43,542 nt of DNA from a virus: positions 1 through 43,542 of IMG/VR virus record IMGVR_UViG_3300046660_000525; one strand, written 5' to 3'. How positions within the stretch are numbered: position 1 is the first letter of the stretch; each line of letters opens with the position of its first letter. Made by a program: the position numbers and the translations under genes. The notes under the pieces were generated by a model, which made no database searches, was not told the origin of the DNA, and saw only the letters and a program-made list of their open reading frames with translations. Shown one piece after another: positions 21,830 to 30,577 of this stretch.

Positions 21830-22180
21830 TCAGCCGCGCAGCCACCGGCGCAGCGGCACAGCCATCAGCCGGAGCATGACTTCGCGTTCGTCGTTCATCG
21901 GGTCTTCGAGGTACTTCGCCTTGCGGCCGGGCAAGTGCTTCCAGTCCATCTCTTCGTGCTGCCGGACCGCATAGATCGTGTCGTACGTGATTACGCCGTT
22001 CAGGCCGTCGACGCTGACCTTCCCGGAGCGCTGCAACGTGTCCTCGTCGAGAGGCACTTGCGCCTGCGAGACCCCAAGCGTGTGCTCCAGGGCCTTCTCC
22101 AGGCCTTCGGAGGCCAGACGGCGACCGCGGGACGTCCACAGCCGGTGGCCGTTCCACGTCATGTGCGCGTACTGCGTCAC
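21830..22180 (-). CDS. HK97 gp10-like head-tail joining protein
   Basis: 116 residues from a GTG that overlaps the upstream stop (GTGA). The pattern VPLDEDTLQRSGKVSVDG, then ITYDTIYAVRQHEEMDWKH, then GRKAKYLEDPMNDER is typical of gp10-like or minor capsid proteins of siphophages. It is located in the usual place between the stopper and the tail terminator. The C-terminal MLRLMAVPLRRWL helix is probably at the interface. Confidence 0.85.
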   Translation of the reverse strand: MTQYAHMTWNGHRLWTSRGRRLASEGLEKALEHTLGVSQAQVPLDEDTLQRSGKVSVDGLNGVITYDTIYAVRQHEEMDWKHLPGRKAKYLEDPMNDEREVMLRLMAVPLRRWLRG

Positions 22181-22491
22181 TGGAGATGCACCTCCAGGTG
22201 GCTCGGCGCGGGCAGGAGGCCAGGGTCCTGAGGCGCGTCGGTGATAGCGAGGGTCGTCCGGCCGGAAGGCAACTGCACCCGCGACTTCGCAGGGCAGACC
22301 GCGTCCGGGAGAGCCCAGAAGGTGGCCGAAGAGGTGACCTGTTCCCCCGACGGTGAGACGACTACGTGCGTCCTCTCTTCAAGCCAGCACTGCACCGTGA
22401 CCGGAGCCGCGTATTTCCGCCCGTACGGGCCCTCGCCCTCCCAGGCCTCGACGGTCACCTCGTGCTGGAGGAGGAAGCCGGGGATCAGCAC
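22177..22491 (-). CDS. Head-tail stopper
   Basis: 104 residues from a GTG inside the end of the upstream gene (overlap of 7 bases). It is mostly beta-strand (HEVTVEAWEGEGPYGRKYAA, VTVQCWLEERTHVVVSPSGE, SRVQLPSGRTTLAITD). Size, composition and order fit head-completion stopper proteins, which close the portal after packaging. The name rests on position as much as on sequence. Confidence 0.78.
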   Translation of the reverse strand: MLIPGFLLQHEVTVEAWEGEGPYGRKYAAPVTVQCWLEERTHVVVSPSGEQVTSSATFWALPDAVCPAKSRVQLPSGRTTLAITDAPQDPGLLPAPSHLEVHLQ

Positions 22492-22898
22492 TGCACCACC
22501 AACCCCAGGACGAAGATCTCCCGCGTGAGGTCCGGACTCCGGAGCGCCTCCATCGCCGTCTCGGCGACCTCACGGCCCGACGAGGAGGAGCCGGAGCCGG
22601 ACGAGCCGCGCGACAGAGACAGGGACCCCAACTTCACGGAATCCCACTGCCCTCCAGCCCCCAGCTCGTCACCGGTCTCCGCCCACCACTGCACCTGCGC
22701 GCACACCGCGTCCGCGAAGGCCTCGCGCACGACGGTGTTCGAGGGGTAGCCGTCCTCGTCGACCTCGAACCAGCACAGCCGGAAGACGTCGCTGTCGAGG
22801 AATCGTGAGGCGCGGCCGAGCCGGGCCTCGATGTCCGCCGGCGGGGTCTTCCCGGTGTAGGTCTGGTAGTCCGCCGATGTCGCGTAGTTCCGGGCCAC
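22485..22898 (-). CDS. Head-tail adaptor (gp6-like connector)
   Basis: 137 residues from a GTG with AGGGGG upstream. It is mostly helical at the start (ATSADYQTYTGKTPPADIEA, LGRASRFLDSDVF), as in gp6/gp15-like connectors, and it contains WWAETGDEL, also common there. A Ser/Gly tract (SSGSGSSSSGRE) separates a short C-terminal helix. It attaches to the portal ring. Confidence 0.82.
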   Translation of the reverse strand: MARNYATSADYQTYTGKTPPADIEARLGRASRFLDSDVFRLCWFEVDEDGYPSNTVVREAFADAVCAQVQWWAETGDELGAGGQWDSVKLGSLSLSRGSSGSGSSSSGREVAETAMEALRSPDLTREIFVLGLVVQC

Positions 22899-22910
22899 CG
22901 GGCACCCCCT

Positions 22911-23423
22911 CTACGCGCTCGCGCCGATGAGGACGACGTCGTACGTCACCGCGGTGCCAGCACCGGAGTTGCCGATACGCAGCTGATCGCCGGTGCCGGG
23001 GGTCACCGCGTACCCAACGGCGTCGGCCTCCCCGGCCCCGAGGGCGAGGAACCCGCCGGGCCGGACGGTGACCGTGTGCGCGGCCCCGCCCACCCACGAG
23101 ACGAAGCCGTTCGACGTCGCGTTGCCGACGATCACGTTGTTCGTGTTCCCGACGGCCGCGGCGACGTACAGCAGCTTCAGCCGGGCGAAGGTGAGCGTCG
23201 CGCCGAACGCATCGGCCAGGACGCCCGCAAGGTCAAGATCCTCCGTGGCCGACGCCGCGAGGGTGCGCCGGTCGTGGAACACCTTGTCGGCCTTGCCTGC
23301 TCCGACGCCGGAGGTCAGGTTCACCGCGCGCCGGATGGCCAGTGGCACCGACCCGGAGGCCAGGTCGAGTGCCGAGGTGAGGTCCGCGCTCGCCGCGAAG
23401 GAGTACTGGCTGGTCAGCGGCAT
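22911..23423 (-). CDS. Probable capsid-decorating structural protein
   Basis: 170 residues from an ATG that shares one base with the upstream stop. After a short helical start it is beta-rich with many Gly, Ala, Val and Thr (AHTVTVRPGGFLALGAGEAD, AVTYDVVLIGAS), as in decoration or fibre-like head proteins. It is found between the capsid and connector genes of related actinophages. Decoration is inferred from position and composition only. Confidence 0.7.
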   Translation of the reverse strand: MPLTSQYSFAASADLTSALDLASGSVPLAIRRAVNLTSGVGAGKADKVFHDRRTLAASATEDLDLAGVLADAFGATLTFARLKLLYVAAAVGNTNNVIVGNATSNGFVSWVGGAAHTVTVRPGGFLALGAGEADAVGYAVTPGTGDQLRIGNSGAGTAVTYDVVLIGASA

Positions 23424-23722
23424 CAGCTATCGCCTCCGTCCGCGTACTTCGCGGCCAGCTCGTCACGCGTGGCCTTCTCCGCCTCGTCCTCGTCCAGGCC
23501 TTCCTGGATGGCGTAGGCCTTCCAGTCCGCCTTGGACGCCGACTTGGCCGGCCTCTCCAGCACGACGGGCTCAGGCTCGCCCTGCTCGGACTCCTCGACG
23601 TGCCAGGCGGTCGCCGGATCGGCGGCCAGCGCCTCCAGCTCCTCGGCTCGGGCGCTGCCCTTGGCCGGGCGTTCCCGCTCGGCGATGTGCGAGCCGGAAC
23701 CGCGTACGTAGGTCGTCGCCAT
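23423..23722 (-). CDS. Small head-region protein with HeH/LEM-like C-terminus
   Basis: 99 residues from an ATG three bases after the capsid gene stop. It is charged, with an acidic middle (HVEESEQGEPEPVVLERP). The end (ASKADWKAYAIQEGLDEDEA, ATRDELAAKY) resembles a short helix-extension-helix fold. Such domains occur in phage head proteins encoded beside capsid genes. Function unknown. Confidence 0.72.
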   Translation of the reverse strand: MATTYVRGSGSHIAERERPAKGSARAEELEALAADPATAWHVEESEQGEPEPVVLERPAKSASKADWKAYAIQEGLDEDEAEKATRDELAAKYADGGDS

Positions 23723-23724
23723 GG

Positions 23725-24927
23725 TCACACCTTCAGCCCGGTCTGGACCGCGTGGGCCTTCTCGTTGCCGTACTTGAGGCCCACCTCGCCGTACAGCTGT
23801 GACTTGTCGGACGCTCCGGTCTTGGCGAGCGGCTCCTCGAAGAACACGCCCTTGCCGGGGATGTTGAGGAAGACCGGCATCAGCTGCTCCAGGGAAGCCA
23901 CCGTGATGACGTCCTGCGGCATGTGCCGGTCCATCATCACGGACAGGGTCCCGAAGTCCGTGACGATCGTGTCCACCGCGACACCGCCGACCGTGCGGGA
24001 CGTCTCGTGGTACTGGCCGTACGCCGCGGCGAAGGCCTTCGTGACCGCGCGACGCTGCGCCGAGTTGACGATCAGCGTCGCGGTCTCCTGCTCGCTGATG
24101 CCGCCGTTGTCGTAGGCGAGCTGGAGCAGGTCCGAGACGTGGTCCGTGGTGAGGGCGGTCTCCCACGGGTTGGTGTAGGCGATGCCCGTCGCGGTGCCGA
24201 GGGTGAGCGCCGCCCCGCCGAGGCTGGTGGCGACCTTGAAAGCGTTCGTGGTCTTGGACACCACGTAGTATGTGCGGCCCGCGACGATGTTGGTCGCGGC
24301 ACCGGTCGCCGTGAACACGATCTTGTCACCGTCCGCGAGGGCGGTCGCGGTCTCCGTGATCGTGTCCGTCGCCGAGGTCAGCCCCGTGACGCTGACACCC
24401 CTTGCGATGCGGTTCGTGGTGATCGCGGCCAGCAGGCCACGCGTCTGCCGGGCGGTCGCGTTGGTCGTCGGGTTGGCGTGCGAGCCGTTGATGAAGCTGT
24501 AGTTCACGTCCAGCGCCATCTGCTTCAGCGCCTGCGCGATCTGCCAGTCCAGCTCATTGGTGACCGGGTTGTCGCCACCGTTGTGGTTGAACGGAGCCGA
24601 CTGCGGCGAAGCGACCTGGCCGATCGCGGCCTGCTTCGTGTAGGAGACGGAGACCTGCTCCTGGTGGATCTGCACGACGTTCTTCACGTTCCCGCGGGCC
24701 CGCTCCTCAGCGGTCGGCGCATCGGCGCCCTCCACCCTGGTGCGCTGCGCCGGGTCACGCAGGTCGTAGCTCTCCCACTCGAACTCGGTCGACGTCGTCA
24801 TGCCGCCGCCAGTGAGCCCGCCGATGGCCGACAGCACCGGGGTGTCCGCCGGTGTCAGGGCGAACAGTTCGCCCGTGTAGTTGGGGAGGTTGAACGTCGT
24901 TCCCATCCCGGTGATGCCGCCGGCCAT
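23725..24927 (-). CDS. Major capsid protein (DUF5309/SU10-like HK97 fold)
   Basis: 400 residues. The start (NLPNYTGELFALTPADTPVL, EFEWESYDLRDPA) and the block QEQVSVSYTKQAAIGQVASP with NELDWQIAQALKQMALDVNY are typical of SU10/DUF5309 capsid proteins. Residues about 176-253 look like an inserted beta domain (ITETATALADGDKIVFTATG, AGRTYYVVSKTTNAFKVATS). The fold resumes at TDHVSDLLQLAYDNGGISEQ. There is no protease gene next to it and no obvious delta domain; the separate scaffold gene is upstream. Confidence 0.93.
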   Translation of the reverse strand: MAGGITGMGTTFNLPNYTGELFALTPADTPVLSAIGGLTGGGMTTSTEFEWESYDLRDPAQRTRVEGADAPTAEERARGNVKNVVQIHQEQVSVSYTKQAAIGQVASPQSAPFNHNGGDNPVTNELDWQIAQALKQMALDVNYSFINGSHANPTTNATARQTRGLLAAITTNRIARGVSVTGLTSATDTITETATALADGDKIVFTATGAATNIVAGRTYYVVSKTTNAFKVATSLGGAALTLGTATGIAYTNPWETALTTDHVSDLLQLAYDNGGISEQETATLIVNSAQRRAVTKAFAAAYGQYHETSRTVGGVAVDTIVTDFGTLSVMMDRHMPQDVITVASLEQLMPVFLNIPGKGVFFEEPLAKTGASDKSQLYGEVGLKYGNEKAHAVQTGLKV

Positions 24928-24936
24928 GGTGACTCC

Positions 24937-25692
24937 TTACGTGGTCTGAGCGGCAGCCTTCTGCCGCTTGAGTGCGATGACGCGCGTGAAGTTGCGCGCC
25001 TTGGTGGCCTCTTCGATCTGCTTGTCGAGGGAGGCGTTCTGGTCGCCGGAGCCGCCTCCGCCGCCCATGTCGCCGCCGGAGCGGCCGGCCCCGGGCGGGG
25101 CGAGCTTGGCGAACTTGGTGACGGCGGCCTTGATGGCCTTGTCGTCGACCTGGCCGTCCTCGCCTACGAACTTCTTGAGGTCGATGAACTCGGCGAACTC
25201 GCTGAGGTCGACGCCCGCGCGCGCTGCGTGGGCTTCGAGGCGGGCCTGAGCGATCTGGGGGATGGCCTCGGCGAGGGCGGCCGTGCGGCCTGCCTTCTCT
25301 GCCGCGGTGACGGCCTTCTCCTGCTCGCTCATGGTCTCGGCCTTGAGCTTCTCCAGCTCGGTCGCGGCGTTGGCGTTGGCCTTGGCCCGCTTCTCCCACT
25401 CTCGGGAGTGCGCCTTCCAGTCCGTGTCGTCGCCTGCGCCGGATCCTGCGCCGCCCTGGCCTCCGGCCGTGCCGGAACCCTGGCCGCCGTCGACGGAGCC
25501 TTGACCGCTGGCCCCGCCCTGGTCTCCAGCGCCTGAGCCGCCGTCACCGCCGCTGCTCGCGCCGGATCCGGAGCCGCCTTCGCCCGCGCCGTTGCCACCC
25601 GCGATGGCGTAGATCGGCGAGCCGTTGCGGCGGAAGCCGAGCACCTCCATCGAGTGGTGCGTGGCGAGCGGGTGCTTGAAAGGGTGCTGCAT
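24937..25692 (-). CDS. Capsid scaffold protein
   Basis: 251 residues. The first 25 contain MEVLGFRRNGSPIYAIAGG, a start seen in many actinophage scaffolds. It continues with a long Gly/Ser-rich disordered stretch at about 33-90, a coiled coil at about 95-165 (EWEKRAKANANAATELEKLK) and a basic C-terminus (TRVIALKRQKAAAQ). The plan is that of DUF4355-like scaffolds, which fill the procapsid and leave. The gene is right upstream of the major capsid gene. Confidence 0.87.
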   Translation of the reverse strand: MQHPFKHPLATHHSMEVLGFRRNGSPIYAIAGGNGAGEGGSGSGASSGGDGGSGAGDQGGASGQGSVDGGQGSGTAGGQGGAGSGAGDDTDWKAHSREWEKRAKANANAATELEKLKAETMSEQEKAVTAAEKAGRTAALAEAIPQIAQARLEAHAARAGVDLSEFAEFIDLKKFVGEDGQVDDKAIKAAVTKFAKLAPPGAGRSGGDMGGGGGSGDQNASLDKQIEEATKARNFTRVIALKRQKAAAQTT

Positions 25693-25803
25693 GGGTGTTC
25701 TCCCTTTTCGGGATGTCCGGCGGTCGCCGTGCGGCGGGTGCCGGGAAGCGTGAGAGCCCGTACGTGACGGGTGGAATGGGTGAGTCCGCCGTACTGTCGA
25801 GTC

Positions 25804-26037
25804 ATGTCCGTTTTCGTGAAACTGGTCGACGGGGTCACTGAGCTCCAGGACCCGAAAGACGGTTGGACCAATCGTTGGGTCTCCAGCTCAGCCGCTCAGT
25901 ACGAGTACAAAATCCATGACAGCGGGGCTCTGCTGATCTTGGTCAAGAAGGGCGGTGAGATGAAGAAGACCGAGGTGACCTTCGCTCCGTCCGCGTGGTT
26001 GAAAGTGGGCGGAACGGCGTTCACAGGCCTGATGTAG
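25804..26037 (+). CDS. Lone reverse-strand gene in the head module (moron-like)
   Basis: 77 residues from an ATG, the only + strand gene in the late region. Sequence: MSVFVKLVDGVTELQDPKDG, SAAQYEYKIHDSGALLILVK, EVTFAPSAWLKVGG. It looks like a small beta-rich soluble protein; no known motif. The -10-like TACTGT at 25792-25797 would give a very short leader. Its stop is one base from the stop of the converging minor capsid gene. Codons are less GC-biased than in neighbours. It is probably expressed from the prophage. Confidence 0.75.
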   Translation: MSVFVKLVDGVTELQDPKDGWTNRWVSSSAAQYEYKIHDSGALLILVKKGGEMKKTEVTFAPSAWLKVGGTAFTGLM

Positions 26038-26038
26038 C

Positions 26039-27178
26039 TCAGCGGGCGACGCCGATCTGCTCGCGCGCTGGCTTACGCCGCAGGTCCTCGTGCGCGGCCA
26101 CGTGCTCGCGCTGCGCGGCCTGCCACTTGCGGACGTACGCCCCGGCCCGCTTGCGCGCGGACTCGTCCATGGCGGCGGCCTGCTCACGCTTCCAGCGGCG
26201 GATGTGCCGCTCGATCTCGCGCTGCCGCTGCGTGTCCTCGTACGTCGTGCCCGGGGTCGCATGGTGCGGCGGCCGAGTGGTCACGCCCGGCAGGTACGCG
26301 CCGAGGCTGTGGCGGCAGTTCGGATGGAAGAGGCCTGCCGCGCGGGCTTCGACGAGGCTGCCCGCGACGTGCACGGCGACCGTTCGCGTGGGTGCGAACA
26401 GGCCCGAGGGCTGGATTGCGTGCTCCGCGCGGATCGTCTGCGGGCCCGACTGCTGCCCGAGCGTGAGGATCTCGCCTTCCCACGCCCTGCACAGCGGGCA
26501 CTCCAGCGGGGCATCGGAGACGATGACCAACCCCACGTTGATCTCGGCGAGAGCGTCGATGTGGCCCTCGATCGCCGCCCGGGCGGTCACGCTGCGCACG
26601 GCCATCTCGGCGTACGCGGCGAGCTCCCAGTTCCGGCCGGACCGGTCCGTGAAGCCGGACACGCCGCGCTGCGCGAACTGGTTCAGGGCCCGCTGGGAGG
26701 CTTGGCGGCGGGTCACTGCGCCGAGGAGCGGGCCGGAGGACACGCGGCTGATTACGCCCCGGTAGGTGTCCACGACCGCGCGGGTGATGCGCTGGTACAG
26801 CGGGCGGGTGTCGGCGGCGTACGACGCGGCGAGCCGGTCGACCGCCGGGGCGCCCGGCAGGATCCGGCGGGCCTGGAGCTCGCGGCCGATGTCGAGCGCC
26901 CCCAGCTCGGCGACGGCGGCTTGCCTCCCGCGCCCGTACGCCTCCGTGAGTGCCCGCGCGACGGCCCCGTTCGCATCGGTCTGAAGCGCCGTGGTGACCT
27001 CCTCGACGGCCTCGCGGAGGTCACCGATGGAGCGGGCCTTGATCTCCGCCCACAAGGGCGAGTCGATGCCCTCCTCCAGGGCCTTGCGGAGCCGCTCGAT
27101 GATGGACAGCTCGGCGTCCGCGTACAGCGTGCTGATGGCGGCGGCGAGATCCTCGGCCATCGCGGGCGACACGGGCAT
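26039..27178 (-). CDS. Phage minor capsid protein 2-type (MuF-like position)
   Basis: 379 residues. The signature is ECPLCRAWEGEILTLGQQSG followed by GLFHPNCRHSLGAYLPGVTT, which gives a likely zinc site (C-x2-C and H-x2-C). This places it in the minor capsid protein 2/MuF-like family. The N-terminal 200 residues are helical with a repeated TYRGVISRVSS-type segment. The C-terminal 70 residues are basic. It stands directly after the portal gene. Role: internal head protein linked to the portal; it may enter the host with the DNA. Confidence 0.88.
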   Translation of the reverse strand: MPVSPAMAEDLAAAISTLYADAELSIIERLRKALEEGIDSPLWAEIKARSIGDLREAVEEVTTALQTDANGAVARALTEAYGRGRQAAVAELGALDIGRELQARRILPGAPAVDRLAASYAADTRPLYQRITRAVVDTYRGVISRVSSGPLLGAVTRRQASQRALNQFAQRGVSGFTDRSGRNWELAAYAEMAVRSVTARAAIEGHIDALAEINVGLVIVSDAPLECPLCRAWEGEILTLGQQSGPQTIRAEHAIQPSGLFAPTRTVAVHVAGSLVEARAAGLFHPNCRHSLGAYLPGVTTRPPHHATPGTTYEDTQRQREIERHIRRWKREQAAAMDESARKRAGAYVRKWQAAQREHVAAHEDLRRKPAREQIGVAR

Positions 27179-27181
27179 CGG

Positions 27182-28777
27182 CTACGCCTCCCCGTCGTCC
27201 TCGCCCTGCTGCTGGCCGGCGGACGAGGGGAAGCCGGGGCCCGGTCCTTCGGCGCCCGTCAGAGCGGGGTCGGCGAGCGCCGATTCCTTCTTCATCAGGG
27301 CCACTTCGGCCTTGATCTGGTCCTTGTCCCAGTCGGGATGGACCATGGCCACCAGCGTCTCCTTCGAGGCGGCCTCCGCGCGGGCGATCAGTTCGGCCGC
27401 GGTCGCCAGCTCGATCGGACCCTCGGTCACGCCGTCCTGCAACTCGACCTTCGGCGGGGTCAGGTCCAGCCCGCCCACGCGGAACCGCGGCCCGGACAGG
27501 ACCGCGAGGAACGCTGCGCAGATGTCGGCCACGCCCGGCCCGCAGTACTTGCCCTTGCGGCCGGCAGTGCTGAGTGAGCGCCGGTTGCGGGCCTTGACCT
27601 CGGTCGCCGTGACGGCCTGCCCGTCGGACTCCCCGAAGGTGCCTGCGGAGTAGCCGGCCTGCCGTACGGCCTGTTCCATCAGGGACTGGCAGGTGTCGCG
27701 GTGCTGCTCGACGCGGATCTCGAACTGGACGATGGTCAGCGGGTTCGGGTCGCCCGGCCGCTGGAGCATGTTGAGCCCGGAGTAGATCCGCCGCTCCTCG
27801 TTCCAGGCTGCTCCCTGCCCGGGCCCCATGGATTCGAGCATCGAGTTGGGCACGATGAGTCGGCCCTTGCCGTTGTCGACGTCCCGCATCCACGACGAGT
27901 ACGTCGCGTCGAGGGCGTCCATGAGGCCTTCGATGCCCTGGAAGTCCGACTGTCCCCAGTACGCGGCTGTGGGGATGTGCCTCCAGGCGCGCGCGGGGCG
28001 CACGTTGGGGATGTAGGTGGCGGTCAGGTGCTTCGGGGCGCCGGTGTCGAGGCCTCCCTCGGCGTCCACCATGGCCGCGAGGGGCGCCGTGATGGGGTGG
28101 TCGGCGAGCGGGCGCACCATGCCGAGCGATCCGGCTGAGCCCTCGTAAAGGCCGTGGTAGATCCGGCCCTTCTCGTGGCGTTCCAGGTGCCTGAACACGC
28201 GCCGGTCGTCAGCTGATTCGGACTCCAGCACGGTCCAGAACGTGACCGCGCGCAGCCGCCCGTAGGCGAACTCCGGCACTGCCCGGTCTGCGGCCACGGT
28301 GTCGATCCATGGTCGGTCGGACACGTCTTCGTCCCACACCACGCGCAGGTAGACCCCGCCGAGCGCGGCGCAGACCTCTCCAGCTTCGAGGAGAGTCGGC
28401 TGAAGGCCGGTCTCCAACAGCGTGTCGAGGGCGTCCTGAGTCGCGTCGCTCGCGTCTTCCGCGGCCGTGATCGTCGGGGGTTCGGAGAACAGCAGCTCGG
28501 CGGACGTGCGGGCGATGTCTCCGGCGAGCGGGACGTGGAGCTTCTCGCGCTTCTCGCCCTCGGGGGTCGGGTTGCCCCAGAACCAGCGGGCCAGCTTGCC
28601 GACTACGCCGCCGCGGTGCTGCGCGGGCCGGTCGACGGCTTCGCGGTAGCCGCGGCCGAGGTAGCGCTGTTCGAGCCGGTCGGGCTCGGAGGAGTACCAG
28701 GCGTCCCAGTCGGCGAGGGCGACCTGGACCCGCTCGTCAGTCGGGGGCCACGGGGTATCTGCGGTGGGCAGAGGCAT
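27182..28777 (-). CDS. Portal protein, SPP1 gp6-like
   Basis: 531 residues from the ATG at 28777 (TAATG overlap with the terminase stop). Recognisable parts are WFWGNPTPEGEKREKLHVPL, IARTSAELLFSEPPTI, GGVYLRVVWDEDV and the later DFQGIEGLMDALDATYSSWM and VTATEVKARNRRSL. These fit SPP1-type portal proteins of actinophages. The C-terminus is acidic and Gln-rich. It forms the ring at the packaging vertex, and the terminase docks on it. Confidence 0.93.
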   Translation of the reverse strand: MPLPTADTPWPPTDERVQVALADWDAWYSSEPDRLEQRYLGRGYREAVDRPAQHRGGVVGKLARWFWGNPTPEGEKREKLHVPLAGDIARTSAELLFSEPPTITAAEDASDATQDALDTLLETGLQPTLLEAGEVCAALGGVYLRVVWDEDVSDRPWIDTVAADRAVPEFAYGRLRAVTFWTVLESESADDRRVFRHLERHEKGRIYHGLYEGSAGSLGMVRPLADHPITAPLAAMVDAEGGLDTGAPKHLTATYIPNVRPARAWRHIPTAAYWGQSDFQGIEGLMDALDATYSSWMRDVDNGKGRLIVPNSMLESMGPGQGAAWNEERRIYSGLNMLQRPGDPNPLTIVQFEIRVEQHRDTCQSLMEQAVRQAGYSAGTFGESDGQAVTATEVKARNRRSLSTAGRKGKYCGPGVADICAAFLAVLSGPRFRVGGLDLTPPKVELQDGVTEGPIELATAAELIARAEAASKETLVAMVHPDWDKDQIKAEVALMKKESALADPALTGAEGPGPGFPSSAGQQQGEDDGEA

Positions 28778-30027
28778 TACGCGGCCACCTCCAGGAGCAT
28801 CGGGATGTGTGGCCGCCACAGGGCCTCGGTCGTACGCACGCCGTACCGGAGCGCGTCGCAGGAGTGGTCGTCCTGCTTGATGGGCTTGTCCTCGCCCTTC
28901 TCCGCGGCCTCGTCGTCCCAGCTGTAGCCGGGGAGCTCATCGATGAGCCCGGCGCAGGAGCGGTGGATGCGCAGCCGGTCGGCGGCGAGTAGCGAGGCCA
29001 CGGTGCGGATGCCGTCGAGGACGGTGTTCTCCGCCGGGACGACGCCCGGGGTGTTGTCGCGGTGCAGCTGCTCGATGAACGACGCGGCCGAGGGGTCGAC
29101 GACGGTGAACTCCGGCCGTACGCCCTGCCCGTTCAGCCAGACGCGGCGGGCCGCGGAGTATTCGGCGTCCGTCATCTGCCGGCGCGCGGTGCGCGAGTCG
29201 TGCCGGTACTCGGACGTGACGTAGATCCGCTGATCCGCGCCGAGGCCGATCATCAGGTCGGCGAAGGGGTTGACGGTGCCGTAGTCGATCGCGTCGCACA
29301 GCCAGCGGGTGATCGTGGGGATCTCGTCGACCACATGCCGTGTGGAGTCGAAGGACTCGTAGATGGCGCCCTCGGACATGACCCAGTGGCCGAGGATGTA
29401 CCGGCGGTACCAGAGGCCGGTGAAGGCGGCCTTCATGCGCGCCTTGTACTCGTCGGTCAGCGACGGGTTGTCGTCCATGACGAAGTGCCACGAACGGATG
29501 CCCAGTTCATCGGACTTGTTGAGCCACTCCTTGCGCAGCCAGTGGCCCGGGTTGTCGGGGTTCGTCGTCCCGAAGATCAGCGCGCCGGGCACGCTCATGC
29601 GGTCGACGAGGCGCTTGAAGAACTCCTTCGGGAGCAGCGTCATCTCGTCGACGTACGCGCCGGCCCCGGTGAGGCCACGCAGGCGGCCCTCGGCCTTCGC
29701 GTCGTTGGCGGTGATGACCTCGATCTGCTTGCCGAGGATCCAGGCCACCGAAGCGCCTCGGGTGTACTTCACGGTCTTCGCCGCGGCACCGAAGAGGCTC
29801 GGGTCGGTGAGGGGCCCGAAGACGTTGCGGCTGACGGTGTCGAACGTCTTGCCGACAACGACGAGTTCGCCCCCGGGAGGCGCGTTCTCCACGTACATCA
29901 GCCAGCGGAGCAGGCTCGCGATCGTCTTGCCGGAGCGGACTGAGCCGTCCCAGACGTTCAACCATGAGGTCGAGCGGGCGATCGAGATCTCTTGCTTCTC
30001 GGAGAGGCCTGGGCTATCCGTCCCCAT
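28777..30027 (-). CDS. terL: Terminase large subunit
   Basis: 416 residues. ATPase: Walker A GSVRSGKT (28-35), Walker B AYVDE with D127/E128, coupling motif FGTTNPD (152-158). Nuclease of RNase H type: AIDYGTVNPFADLM (first aspartate), TVVDPSAASF and QDDHSCDALRYG (last aspartate). It pumps DNA into procapsids and cuts it. It overlaps the small subunit gene by 14 bases. The missing classical adenine-binding part at the start is usual for short Streptomyces terminases. Confidence 0.95.
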   Translation of the reverse strand: MGTDSPGLSEKQEISIARSTSWLNVWDGSVRSGKTIASLLRWLMYVENAPPGGELVVVGKTFDTVSRNVFGPLTDPSLFGAAAKTVKYTRGASVAWILGKQIEVITANDAKAEGRLRGLTGAGAYVDEMTLLPKEFFKRLVDRMSVPGALIFGTTNPDNPGHWLRKEWLNKSDELGIRSWHFVMDDNPSLTDEYKARMKAAFTGLWYRRYILGHWVMSEGAIYESFDSTRHVVDEIPTITRWLCDAIDYGTVNPFADLMIGLGADQRIYVTSEYRHDSRTARRQMTDAEYSAARRVWLNGQGVRPEFTVVDPSAASFIEQLHRDNTPGVVPAENTVLDGIRTVASLLAADRLRIHRSCAGLIDELPGYSWDDEAAEKGEDKPIKQDDHSCDALRYGVRTTEALWRPHIPMLLEVAA

Positions 30028-30511
30028 GGCGGTCTCGCAGCTTGTCGAAGAGGTTCGTCAGCAGCGAGCCGACCTCCTCCGTGTCGTCTCCGTCGGTCGA
30101 CGGGACGAGCTTGAGGGACTTCTCCACGGCGATCCCGGCCGCGGTCATGAGCGCCTTCTTGTCGATGGCCGGCGGCTCGTTGACTTCGCGGTGTTCGTAC
30201 GTGTTGTCCTTGCCGCCGAAGTTGTAGATCACAGCGGGCGCCCACACCTGCTCCGTGAGCCGGAGGGCGTCGTCGGTGAGAGCGTCGGCGAGGATGGCGC
30301 GCTTCTCGGCGAGTTGGGCGACGCGGGCGCGGGTGGCGTCCTCGGTCATCGTGGTGTCGAAGACGAGGCCGAGGTCCTGCGCGATGACGGAGACGGTGCG
30401 TTGGGCGCGGCCGATCTCGCGGGCGATCTCGTTGCGGCCCATGCGCAGGGCGTGCAGCTCGCGTACGAGCCGATAGTCCTCTTCGGTGACGGGCCGGTTC
30501 TGGTTGGGCAC
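30014..30511 (-). CDS. terS: Terminase small subunit (HTH)
   Basis: 165 residues from a GTG with GGAGG five bases upstream. N-terminal HTH: EEDYRLVRELHALRMGRNEI and AREIGRAQRTVSVIAQDLGL. The middle contains AEKRAILADALTDDALRLTE and the end is acidic. Location directly before the large subunit and the DNA-binding fold fit a small terminase that recognises the packaging site. Confidence 0.85.
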   Translation of the reverse strand: MPNQNRPVTEEDYRLVRELHALRMGRNEIAREIGRAQRTVSVIAQDLGLVFDTTMTEDATRARVAQLAEKRAILADALTDDALRLTEQVWAPAVIYNFGGKDNTYEHREVNEPPAIDKKALMTAAGIAVEKSLKLVPSTDGDDTEEVGSLLTNLFDKLRDRHGDG

Positions 30512-30532
30512 GGTCACCTCCGGGCATGCGAA

Positions 30533-30563
30533 GGCCCGGCCACGCACGGGCGCGGGCCGGGCC
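30533..30563. terminator. Hairpin between DUF4429 gene and terminase
   Basis: Perfect 9-base arms GGCCCGGCC (30533-30541) and GGCCGGGCC (30555-30563). It probably ends or attenuates the transcript of the small genes upstream on the minus strand before the terminase gene starts. Confidence 0.6.
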
Positions 30564-30577
30564 AGTCAGCGAGCGGG

